From: Viscum album
Taxonomy: Eukaryota; Streptophyta; Magnoliopsida; Santalales; Viscaceae
Length of the DNA: 64,000 nucleotides
NCBI GenBank assembly: GCA_963277665.1
Contig: OY728121.1
Span: forward strand, 1,650,050,062-1,650,114,061
Direction of reading: 5' to 3'
This document shows positions 50,701-62,408 of this stretch, piece by piece (the first letter of the stretch is position 1; every line of letters starts with the position of its first letter). The translations under genes were made by a program, and so were the position numbers. Under the pieces are notes generated by a model. That model did not search any database, was not told where the DNA came from, and was given only the letters and a program-made list of their open reading frames with translations.

Positions 50701-52293
50701 AATCTTAGTATGGGGTGAACATTGAAGATACTAATCAAAGATCATGTGTGATAATACGAAGATAATGTGGGATGAGAAAATAATCAAGGTACATGAATAA
50801 TACATAATTAAATCACACCCAAAAAACATTGATCACAATGCATTAATTATGGCATAATGATTTTGTAATAATGTAATACATGAGTTATAAGTTTTTAGAA
50901 TGATAATTAAATAATCCTGAGCCATTAGATAAGAATATAGTTATGTTTTAATACACAAGAATTTGGTTCACACATAACCATAAAATATCATTTCATATGT
51001 TAGGGAACATTTCCAATACCTATATCACATAGTGGGGAAAGTGTCCCAGCAGATTGCTATGCCTTCCTACTCCTACAAATATAGTGAAAAAATCACATTG
51101 TGGATTGGGTTCGCACCCTATCCCAGTACTTCTCATCTTAGGTGATATAAATCATTATCAAATGCAATGTTAGACTACATAATTTTAGGCCCACCTCACA
51201 AATAACAGAAACCAAACATATGTGTCCTATAATAACATAAAATACATTGTTATTCAATCATTGATTATGTATATTATGAGAAGTAAATAGTTTTCAGGAA
51301 TATTTCAACAAATAATTTTCATAATCCATCCAATTAAATAATATGATTGGTATCATTTCATAATATCATTAGTCAATCATAATAAATGTTTGTGGATATT
51401 TAAATATATGAAAAAACATTGAAGAGAATTATAAAATTTATTTTACAAAATAAGTCGAAATACAGAATACATTTTTAATAAATATTATTCCACGGGAATA
51501 ATCTAGAAAAAAATAAAAATAAAAAACACTTTGGAAACCCATGAAAACCTTTAATTGAATTTTCATAGATAAAATTTAAGTGAAGGGTATGAGATGTTGA
51601 CTATCAAAATGTTCTTAAGAAATGGATTCCTGTCACAGTTTTTTAATGATAGAGAATGTCTAAAAAAATTACCCATGATGAAAACATTAAAAATAGACTC
51701 CCTTAACATTATTATAAAAAATTAAAGTTGAAAAGAAAATTAATTTAATAAATAATATAATTATATTGAAAAATATTAAAATAATAACATAAGTAATGTG
51801 GATATGGTGGGATAATATTTTCACCAAATTTATGAGATAAGCATAGATCTACTTATTTGGATCATTTTTAATGATTTGTGAACAAAATAAATTTGATTTT
51901 GTAAAAGTACACATAAAAACCAAAAAATGGATTATAAGAAAATAATTGGGTTTTAATATATAAATATTAAATAATTTCTCTAGATAAAAATATAGTTATA
52001 AAAAACACCAATTAAATAGTAATATTAGAAAATAAATCGTTAATTCGGAATTCTTCTTGGTCGAACATTATCTGACACCCTATATAATAAATTTATTTAT
52101 TATTATTCTTATGTAGAAGAAACTAATTTAAATATATTATGGTTATTATGATTTATTAATAAATATAATGACCCAAATATTATTTTGTTATTTTTTAAAT
52201 TAATATTTTAGATTCAACTTTAACATTTTCCCTCACATACATTGGTTTTGTGGGGACAATACTTACTCATTGATCATGGGTTCATCAACTAAA
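47734..52293. other. Unassigned 4.6 kb, probably old LTR sequence
   Basis: It lies between W and Z. The first 100-200 bases may be the end of X2. The remainder may be the continuation of the V 3' LTR that Z interrupts. No gene, RNA gene or pol motif was seen in either strand. A somewhat less AT-rich block at 51,030-51,200 (AGTGTCCCAGCAGATTGC) has no second copy in the window. Confidence 0.4.
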
Positions 52294-54998
52294 TGTCACG
52301 AACCAACCCAGGTCAACCCTGAACGAGTTAGCTGATCTAATCAGTGGCATGGACCAGATAGAATTTCTGATCCCAATGGGATTGCAACTAGATCCTGGAA
52401 TCAACAGTGTATAAAAGGGAAATTATTTCTACCAAAAAATAATAATTAAACATAACAGTGGAAAGATAATAAACAACCCAGTATATAAACTGTACTAAAC
52501 TAAACAACTTTTTCATAATACTAAAAGTTACAACAACTATTCAATAAAATGACCAGAACAATATGACTACACGATCTCCATGTGAACTCGTCAGTCACTC
52601 TCCAACATAAAGATCAACAATAAACCAAGGTGATCGATCTCAAGTTAAAGGCTGCACGAAATGCTAAAAACCTAAATGAACTATATTAGTGAGTATTAAA
52701 ACTCAACAAGATATCCTGTTAATATATTCATAATGCATTTTTGTCAAAAATAAAAGGTAAAATCAACATCATGTTTGAACTACATATTATATAAAATTAT
52801 TATTTTGAATCATTTTACATAAAACAATGTACGCCCCATTTCCATCATTGATACTAAAACCATGTTCATTCCATTAGTGCTAGGATAATATTTTCAAAGG
52901 GAATGTGATACTTTATTTTCAATTGACACAAAAAGTATAAAAAAATATTACTAAAAAAACATTTTTCTTAAAATGTCGAAAGTGAGAACATTACTTTTAA
53001 GCAGAACAACACCCAATGAGAACACAATGATTACCACATAATAAGGGAAATATTCATAAAAATACTAGCATCTTTATCATAACTGAAAATAGCTATTTGA
53101 TAACAGACATGGGTGAATCTACGAGATCATGAATAACCCAAAACATTCTAATATAGGAGACCCATTACCTGCAGCATTCCACACAAGATGAAATAAAAAT
53201 TTCCCTAACACTCTCAGCCACCCTAACTCTAGATAGACCAGGGGAAAATACAATTGCAATAAATCCAAATATATCAACCTACTACGGTCCAGAAGCTATT
53301 TCATAGACTAGAGAGTAAAAAAATTCATAGAAAACTCTATCAATATGTCGAGTTCTCATGTATCATTTATAATGGGGGTGAGCCAGGTAAGGAAAATTTA
53401 GCATCCAATCACATGCAGATAATGATAATAATAATCCTAAAACATTCCCCACCTAGAATCACCCCAAGGAATGATATCATTCCCTATGAAAAATAACACA
53501 TAATGAATATATATCAAGGTTCTAAAATAATGGATAAATAGGATTTCATAGTGAGGAAATACCATTCATTAAATATGATCAAATCATGTGGATCATCCAA
53601 GATGGTTTTCATAATAGACACATTTAACAATTTTACAAGGTTTCTAAACCGGCCTTTAAGCTATTTTAAAAAACCCAACATTTATAAATGATACAAATAT
53701 ATCATTCATAAGGACTATATAGACAACATTTTCCATTTCAAAATCTTTTAAAAACCACATCAAACAGTCACATCCCATTTTAATGGAAAAATCATTTTTA
53801 TAAAAATGCCAAATGGACTATTATCTTCCATAAAATGAAAATCCACTTTGAAATCCAATACCCATTACCCATTTTCAAAACCAAAGACACTTTTAGAACC
53901 AATTAAATAAACCCAAAACGTCATTTCACTTGAACTTAATTCAAATTCATATCCAAGACATGATTTAAATTTCCCAAACCATGATAAAAAGATAATGTGA
54001 CATTTTATCTAATAGTATGTGGGAACATTGATAACAAAACAACTCTATTTATCACAATAAAAAGCAAAAAACCCAATTTTTGATATTAAAAAACTTATAC
54101 AAGGATCATATGAAAATATTTTGAATGTAAACATGGTGTGAAAATCATGAACTCAAGGATTCTAAAATTATAAAGTTAAGTGCATGGAAAACCTTCCATG
54201 AATCCATGGCGCATCAACAACACTTGCTGGAGATCACTCATTGAGGGTTACAAAACCCTATATATACTAAGAGGTACCCACAAAGAACAAAAAAATCGAA
54301 AATACAATAAGGGGATAACCAAACCATACATCAACATCACCATGGATGAAGAGAAAATCATGATATAATGGAAGGGGAATGCAGAGGGAGATGAAGAGAA
54401 GAGATAAACATTTGATATTTACCAAAAATCCAGGTTAAATCATTATATCAGCACCCAAGGATGAAGAATGAATCTTGGATAAATAAGGAGAGGCCTTCCT
54501 AGGGATGTACAACCAAAGTCGAGGAAGAAAGGGGTGGATTTTGGGTTAAATTCCCATTAGGGTATAATTTGAATTTCACACCTTCTATGATATAGGCATC
54601 TCGCAAGGTTAGGCTACTTGATTTACCAGACTATGCACCAACCGTCTGATAAACACTTCATCTCAGAAGATCACAACATTGAAATACCACATAGTTTCAC
54701 ATTAAATGCATATATAAATTTATAGGTTCTTCCATAACCAACCACCTACGACATAATTACTTGTGATTGGCCGCACAGTTTACCAACCTATGCCCTGATC
54801 GTGTAGAGGTCACTACTAAGCCGAATTTTCTAGATTTTCACTAAAAAATCCCCTGCCAACTGATGGTCAAACATTGAATAAAAAATATATAAATAAACAA
54901 TTAAAAATGGAACCCCATCACACCTGGAACTCCAATGAAAGAATGATATTCCCAATGAACTGGAACATAATACAAATATTGAAAGAAGGACTGTGACA
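52294..54998 (-). repeat. Z 3' LTR (left copy)
   Basis: Its right edge on the minus strand begins TGTCACAGTCC after GAAAAGAAT, a short purine-rich tract. Its left edge reads TGTCACGAACCAACCC on the plus strand. Landmarks shared with the other copy include CCACATAATAAGGGAAAT (53,034 and 58,790), a GGAGATCATGAATAA-like block (53,120 and 58,879), TTTCTAAAC..GCATCAACAAC near 54,209 and 59,807, and TGATATAGG (54,588 and 60,182). Confidence 0.85.
54258..54268 (-). promoter_or_regulatory. TATA-like site of the Z 3' LTR
   Basis: On the minus strand TATATATAGGG lies about 735 bases into the LTR. The other copy has lost it (near 59,860). Confidence 0.4.
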
Positions 54999-56996
54999 AT
55001 TCTTTTCAGCATTAATAATTTTAAACAATGGAATGCAAAAAAATTTCATAGATGATAAATCAAGGACTATGGATTATATAACCCCACAATAAAAACCCTT
55101 TTGTTAAGGAAATTTCACCCACTTCCATCAGAACTCATGAATCTTTCCCAAAACAAAATAACTTCCCAAAATAAATTCTAGAATCAATGGAGATGGTCTA
55201 TCCACAACAACCACTTTAAAACCAATAACAATACTATTTTACCTTTTCAAAATAATACCATTGCTCACCCAACATGAAGATCACACACAAAAACCAATGA
55301 TTTTAAGGGAGTTTGGAATGGACTTCCCACCATTAGAAAACAAGTATCACCTAAAACATTCATTAGTAGAAACATGAATGGACCAGTGGTGGGTGTACCC
55401 CCATTAAAAACCAACTACCACCGGCCAAAAAAGAATTCAATATGATCCAAATTTGAGAATATCTTATAAATCACATCCAAAACACTCCAACATCGACCTA
55501 CCAACCAATGTGAAGAAGAATGTAACAAGGCAATTTAATCTACCGACTCCAGAAATAATGGGATAAGAACTATGGTTACACTCTCCATAGCCCCAGTTTT
55601 CCTGACTATGTGTTGGATTCACCCAAGGACCAGTGGAAAGAGATATAAATAATTAAGAATATACTACCTCATAGTCAGGAATCAATAACACCATCTAGGA
55701 ACACACATCACCTGATATGCTAAAAACAAAAACCCAAAAATTTCTGAAATGATCCTCACACTTCCATTGGAAACAGGATTCCACCAATAGATATAAAACA
55801 TCCCTTACTTTTCAAACCCCAAAACACCACTTACACAACCTCTACAACAAATTAATCATTATTCTAAAGGAAAATTACATCATAGAAACCCTAATGGAGT
55901 TCCCTACAACACATTACTTTTGGAGTTGGCTTTTGGATGCATTCACGAAATTATATGATAAAATTGTTGAAGTCACCCGTGTTTCAACAATTAAGGACGG
56001 GTTTTGGAGTAATATGAAATTCAATACACTTATCTCTTAGTTTTCACACTAAATGAAAACCAGGATCTATCTTCTAGAAGTGGTGGATGAATGATGATGA
56101 GGCCTTTTGATTCTAGAGACCGCTCCATCTACCATCAACCACATTATCATATTTTTATTGGAATTCTCCCCAATTCTTCTTGTTAATGTAGGATGGAGGA
56201 CATACTCATGTAATCCCACAATCACAACATCAAAATGAAAATATATCACAACATCAAAAAAGGGGATAGATTGAAATCTGATACCTTATACTATTGATCA
56301 AGATGACTCCAAAACTCTAAATGGTGATCCTTCACAGGATCATCTACAACATACTATAGAAGGTAAATAAATAGGTCTACAAAAATACAAAAATACTGCA
56401 ACACCAATTTAATTCCATGATACAATCAACACAAATCCATCCCCTCTCTCACCATTTATTTCTTAAAATAATACTATCATATGAATGAATCCTTGAAGTA
56501 TTCTTATGTAATATATTCACAAGGGTTGTTCTGAGATGCTGACTTCTCCACTTCTAAGGTGATCCTTAAATCTTTGTAGTTGAAATCTTTACCTTCAATG
56601 GATTGGGAATTCAATGAGTCTAATGTTCCTTTCATTCTTTCACACCCACTATATCTCTTCAAGAGGATCCACTTGTCTGTAAAAGATAGTTGAATTTAGA
56701 TTCCGAAACTCAAGAACCAAATCCTTAGCTTGATCAACATGAAATACCACTAATATGGAATCACCTGTATCTGCACTATGATCACCCATCAAATCTATAT
56801 GGGGGAAATTTCTGGAAAAAAGAAATCCAACAACTACATCATGGACAAATAAACCACAAAGATCCTCATGAAAGAACACTATATAGACATCCGGCTTTGA
56901 ATAGATGGAAATAATCAAATATTAACATAAAAAATATCCTTTTGGAAATATTGATAATTTTAAAAACAAAACTGGTGGGTTGAATACTCTCCCTAG
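54999..56996 (-). other. Z interior after gag, no motif recognised
   Basis: By position it should be pol. An 89-codon minus-strand frame at 56,649-56,918 follows the knuckle region but shows no DTG, RT or integrase signature. Several CCAC/TGGTG-rich blocks give short open frames that do not align with known domains. Confidence 0.4.
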
Positions 56997-57041
56997 ACAT
57001 TCCATAGAGTATCTACCACATTTACATTTTCATGTAACCTT
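56997..57041 (-). pseudogene. Z gag zinc-knuckle remnant
   Basis: On the minus strand a frame ending at 56,997 reads KVT, stop, KCKCGRYSMEC. It matches the nucleocapsid knuckle 'KVTCYKCG..GHYS.EC', with three residues (including the zinc-binding His) lost between G and Y. The knuckle binds element RNA during packaging. The position, about 1 kb from the PBS, is right for the end of gag. The stop codon and the deletion make it non-functional. Because the match is short, chance is possible, but context and residue order support it. Confidence 0.65.
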
Positions 57042-58037
57042 AGGCACCCATCCCCCATGCCATACCAAGCATCCTTCCACATTTCCATATACCACCATGC
57101 ATGTGATGACCCATGATAACAGCATGGCTAAGAAAAATTTCTCATTTTCCAAAACAAATCATTCAACCTGATTCAAAAATCATGAACGTTCTAATAGATC
57201 ACTAACCCCTAATCCAAAAATCATTTTTCAGAGTCAACACATCAAATAATTTTATGATGATAAAAAATTAAATCCCCTAGATTTCGTTCAAAAATCCATT
57301 TCATTTCACACAAAAAATTTATTATCAATTCACAAAATATCATTCCACCAAAACAATATGATTAAAAACCCACTCGTTTTATTTCGAAAATTGTTCAATA
57401 GAAAACATACTCTTTCAATTTTTCCCAAAAACCCTCATGTTTTAATTATAAAATCCCAATTTCATTTAGCCATTTCAATTTTACCCTCCATGTGGTAATT
57501 TTATAAAAAAAAATTCAAAGGCCTTTAAAAATGTTAATTATAAAAATCCATGTTTTCCCACATTACAAAATCCCAACCATTACCATTAGATCACAATTTT
57601 CACAAATCCAACACAAGTGTTTTAAAAATAATTTTTATAATTCAATAATAACTCAAAGAGAATCACATTAGGGAACTAGTGTTGGTGGGTGACTTGACTA
57701 TATGGTTTTCCACCATATTGAAAACACACCACTAATATAGATAATCTTATTGGACCATGACCTCAGATCCACATGGATGGACAATCCCTACGATCTCAAA
57801 GAGATCAATAGCCCAAAAAATCATTTTTTTATCCCAATCATCGAATAATCCCTAAAGTCCAAAAGAAACTAAAAAAATACTACGTCCCATGAAAAACGAA
57901 TGATCAGAATGACCAATATTTAACAACACTCTTCCATCACCAACATCTCAATTCCCTAAAATCCCATTTCATCTACCTTGACATCCTCATGTAATGATTG
58001 TCACATTGAATGGTATGTTTCTTTAAAGATCATACCT
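57042..58037 (-). other. Z leader and gag body, unrecognisable
   Basis: Between the PBS and the zinc-knuckle remnant. No Gag capsid signature could be matched in the minus-strand frames. Confidence 0.45.
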
Positions 58038-58049
58038 CCTCTGATACCA
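58038..58049 (-). promoter_or_regulatory. Z primer binding site
   Basis: The plus strand reads CCTCTGATACCA; on the minus strand TGGTATCAGAGG is identical to the E1 PBS. It is three bases from the LTR edge. Confidence 0.93.
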
Positions 58050-58052
58050 TTT

Positions 58053-60537
58053 TTCCATGAACAAACACTGGCCTACCCTGAACTAGTCACCCAAACTGAT
58101 CTGTGGCATGGGTCGAAGGGAATTATCGATCTGCAAGGGCTAGAAAATAGTGTCGGGTGTCGATAGAGTATACAAGGGAAATGATTTCACCCAAAAATAA
58201 TAATGAAACTAAATAGTGAAATGAAACCAAAAAATCATATCTACAAACAGTACCAAAATAATAAAATTTTATGTAAGCCTCAAAGGAACAACAATTATAA
58301 AATAAATCCAATAGAACATGATTACTACATGATCTGTGTGTGACCCCGTGGGTCACTCCCCAACACATAGATCAACCATCGCCCAAGGGGATCGAACTGA
58401 AGCTAAAACCTACATCAATGGATAAAATAGAATAAAAAAATATAGGAGTTATTATTAAAAAATAGTATACTAGCCCAATAATATATTCCCAATTCCCTTC
58501 ATTTAAAATAAATGAAAAAATCAACTACAAGTTTTTACTAAAATAATAAAAGAAATATATTCAACATATTTTCCTTAAATAAAACTACATTCCATTTCCC
58601 TCCTTAAATTTTAAACCAAGTCCATTTCACTAGTGTATCAATAAAATTTTCAAGTGGAAGGAAATATGTTCCCTTAAAAAGACAAAATAGTGTATAAAAC
58701 ACTTTTAATTTAAATTTTTTTTCATAATAATTTGGAAGTGAGCTTATCACATTCCATTAAAACACCACAAATGAGAATACTATGATAACCACATAATAAG
58801 GGAAATAAAAATAAACATACAAATATTTCAATATTCAATGAAAATAGGAATGTGATAATAGACATGTGTAAACCTAGGAGATCATGAATAATCTGTTATA
58901 TACTAATAAATAACACCCATCCCTGGTAGCATGAAAAACAAGACAAAACCAAAAATTCCCTATCAGTTCCAGCCACCCCAACTCAGGAAAGACTGGGGGA
59001 AATACCATAACAATAAACCCAAATATATCCACTTACTATTTGAGATCCTGTAGTTTTTAATCTAGAAAGTGCATCAATAATCATCAGATGATTCTCTCAC
59101 TATTATAGGTTCACATGTCTCATGTATATATGGGGAAATCCATTCAGTTCCAACTGAGAATCCAATCATAATATATAGTAGTGTTAAACATACAACATGC
59201 CTCACCCCGAGTCACCCCAAAGACTCATTTCAGGTCATAGGAAATATATAACACAAGGAGTATGTACCAAGTATCTACATTAATGGATCCTAAGCATTCC
59301 ATAATGAGGATATACCATCCATTAAATATGAAAAATGTATGAAAATCAACTAAGGGGGTTTTCAAAATGAAGACATTTACAATTTTCACAAGGATACCAA
59401 ATGGGCCTTTCTGCATTTTTCACAAAAGCGGTATTTATCAGAGATACAAATCCACCTTTCATATAGTGCATTGACACCAAATTTTACATTTCAAAATCAA
59501 TTAAAAAATCCCCTTAAAACACCCACGACACATTTTCGAGGAAAATTATTTTTATAAAAATGCCAAATGGGTCACCAACTACCATCACATGAATAAAATT
59601 GAAATCCAATATGAAATCCCATTTTTAAAACATAAATATACCTGGGAGCTCATTTAAGGATACCAAAACGCCATTTTACAACACATAAATTTGTTTAAAT
59701 TTCTAAAAAAATGTATTAAATATGACAAACCGTACCTTGAATCATGAAATCAAGGATTCTTATATTATAAAGGCATTTTCATGAGGAACCTACCATGAAT
59801 AAATTGCGCATCAACAACAGACACCCAATATCATTGCATGAGGGTTACAAAACTCTAGACATAAGAAGAGGGACCCAAAAAGAACACATCCACAAACATA
59901 AAACAAATGGAATACCAAACCCTATATCTGGAAGACCATATGAGAAGAGAGACTGAAGAAGAAATGGAATAATAAGGATGATGGAGATGAAGATAAGATA
60001 TTACAAATGGATATTTGTCCAAAATCATGAAAAAAATCATATATCCACACCAATGGATAAATAAAGATTCCTAAAAAACAATGACATACCTCCCTATGGC
60101 AGTAAAAACTAGGTAGATGGAGAAATGGACAGATTTGGGGATAAATTACCATAATGTTATGATTGGAATTTGACACATTTTTTGATATAGGAAGCATGAA
60201 TGGTTAGGCTTCACATTTTACCAAATAGTGTGCCAATTTTTCAGTAGCCAATACCCATGAGAAGATATACAACTTGGTTTCACATACCACACATAGGTTT
60301 TGCAGTAAGTTTTTCCCAAACTCACCACTCGTCCTATGATTATCTACATTAAGCCATATGTTTTACCAAACAACATGCTGACAGTGCACAGGTAACTACC
60401 AGGAATAAAATAACTATATTTTATCCAAAATACTCCCAAAGAAACATACGGGAAACCGTGGAGAAAATTATAGACAATGAAACACATAAAAATTGAACCA
60501 CCTATCAAACCCAGAACATAAGAGAAAGACTATGATC
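58053..60537 (-). repeat. Z 5' LTR (right copy)
   Basis: It matches 52,294-54,998. The inner edge TTCCATGAACAAACACTGG aligns base for base with TGTCACGAACCAACCCAGG of the other copy. The outer edge is near GACTATGATC, matching GACTGTGACA. Confidence 0.85.
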
Positions 60538-62408
60538 CCCGATAAACCGATACATAACAAGTGGACTGAAAAACTGGTTGGGACACTATATAATATCCAT
60601 GAAGATTTAAAATATTTGTTAGATATATTTCAAGAGTCACATGGCCATTTTCTGAAATATATGGAGACAATTCATAATGAATAGTTAAATACCTATATTT
60701 CTATAATTATTGAATTAATATAATAGTTTAATTAATAAATAATAATTTTTTGAATAATATTAATATAGAATTATGAAAAAAATACTAAACTAATATGTAT
60801 TTCCTAATATTATAAATATCTATTTTTTATTAGTATTTTATGATGCCAATGTCACATCATTGGTCATGTTGGTGGCAAAACATCCCAAAACATTATTATG
60901 TTTTAACCATTGAACGAGCAATAAAATTCTATTGTATGACATTGTTATATTTCTAATAGAGGATTAATATTCAAAAAATACTTTTTACTATTGTGTTAAA
61001 AATATTTAAGAACATCTAGTTAAATACTATAAAGAATTTTAAACAAAGAGAGGATAACACTTACATTGAGAAATTTAATTTTATCTTAGTGATCCTCCAA
61101 GAAATGTGTAGTTTGGAATATCTTATTTTAAATAGGGGATCCCAAAAATGGGATAATATTTATATTTAGTGGTTATGGGTAGGGATTTAGTATAAAAATT
61201 AATTAATTGTGTGATTTTATGTTGGTATAAGTGGTATAATTTTAATGGTGAAAAGGGGATATTTCTGTAAATAATCATACCATAATATAAATGTAATTTC
61301 ATTTTCAAGAATGGTGGACTTAGAATTTAAAGAATATTTGAGATAGGGTACGTGTTGGAAAATAAATACCCCATAAAATCATTAAGAGATAATATTTGGT
61401 GACATTTATTGATTTTATCCCTTAACATAATCTATTTACCTTATTGGAAACATTACTATGGTGACTAACATTGTGTCTATAAATTATTTTTATGCATAAA
61501 AATGAAATTTATGAAATTACATAATTTATAAATTTTTATTATAAATATTAAAACTATTAATTTAGATCATATTACTAAATTTCTTTAAAATTTAATTTAA
61601 TAAAAGTCTGGATGACCTGACAAATGTTTTTTAAATATATTTTATTTAAAAAAAATGAATTTGTTATTATTATTTAGAAATAAATAATCATTAGATGATT
61701 GGTCCATTTAATGAAAATATATATATAAATATTTATTTCATTATATTTATTCTTTAATAAGAATCATTTTCCTTTATTGAATTAAAGATACATAATATAA
61801 AAACAATTCTTTGAAAATTAGTAATTTTAAACATTATATGATTGAATCATTTTTACTAACTAATTTTTAATTAATTAGTTAATTTTTATTATTTTATATA
61901 TAAATAAACTTCATTAAATTTCAATCATAAAATAGGAAAATATGGACTATTGAACAAAAACATAAACTATATAAAACAATTATTTTAAAAAATATTTTTC
62001 TATAGATACAAATAATTTAAATATTAGTACCTATTGTTAGTCAATTATTTTTTAAATTTTATTTATTTATTTATAAAATAATTTAGCTAATTTATAAATA
62101 AATGTTATTTATATAATTATATAAAATTAAGAAATTTAACAATGATGAATAGTTTATAAAAAATGTATCTATAGAATCAATTGAATTTTACCAAGTGAAT
62201 TAGTAACTTTTATTATTTTTTACAAAATTATTCAGTAATTTTATTAATTTTTTAGTTTTCTAATATATGATTCATTTAGATAAATTTTAATGTTTTTATT
62301 TCTTAATAATTCATTTATTAATTAGTTTGTTGTTGTGAGTGTCGCAAGCTATCATACCCAAAAAATTTATTTAATGAAAAGTACACAATAAATTAATTGA
62401 ATGTTACA
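60538..62408 (-). repeat. V 3' LTR, proximal part
   Basis: On the minus strand TGTAACATTC at 62,408 follows a degenerate GGTGG-containing tract directly after the end of the V pol frame, which is where a chromovirus 3' LTR starts. It continues left to 60,537, where Z begins. The remainder is presumed within 47,734-52,293. The sequence is AT-rich, without genes. Confidence 0.75.

Larger units (their letters stand above)
52294..60537 (-). mobile_element. Z: Ty3/gypsy retrotransposon with short interior
   Basis: The LTR copies are 52,294-54,998 and 58,053-60,537, around a 3.05 kb interior. On the minus strand a perfect-looking PBS lies three bases from the right-hand LTR. A gag zinc-knuckle remnant lies about 1 kb further in. 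The orientation is therefore minus, with 58,053-60,537 as the 5' LTR. Reverse transcriptase and integrase motifs were not found. It appears inserted in the LTR of V. Target duplications were not recognised. Confidence 0.88.

Noticed and set aside
56273..56290. Second PBS-like string (CTGATACC on the plus strand)
   Set aside because: It has only eight matching bases and no LTR edge beside it; the true Z PBS is at 58,038.
60493..60684. 63-codon plus-strand open frame with a plausible hydrophilic product
   Set aside because: It crosses the outer edge of the Z LTR at about 60,537, so it is a chance frame over an insertion junction.
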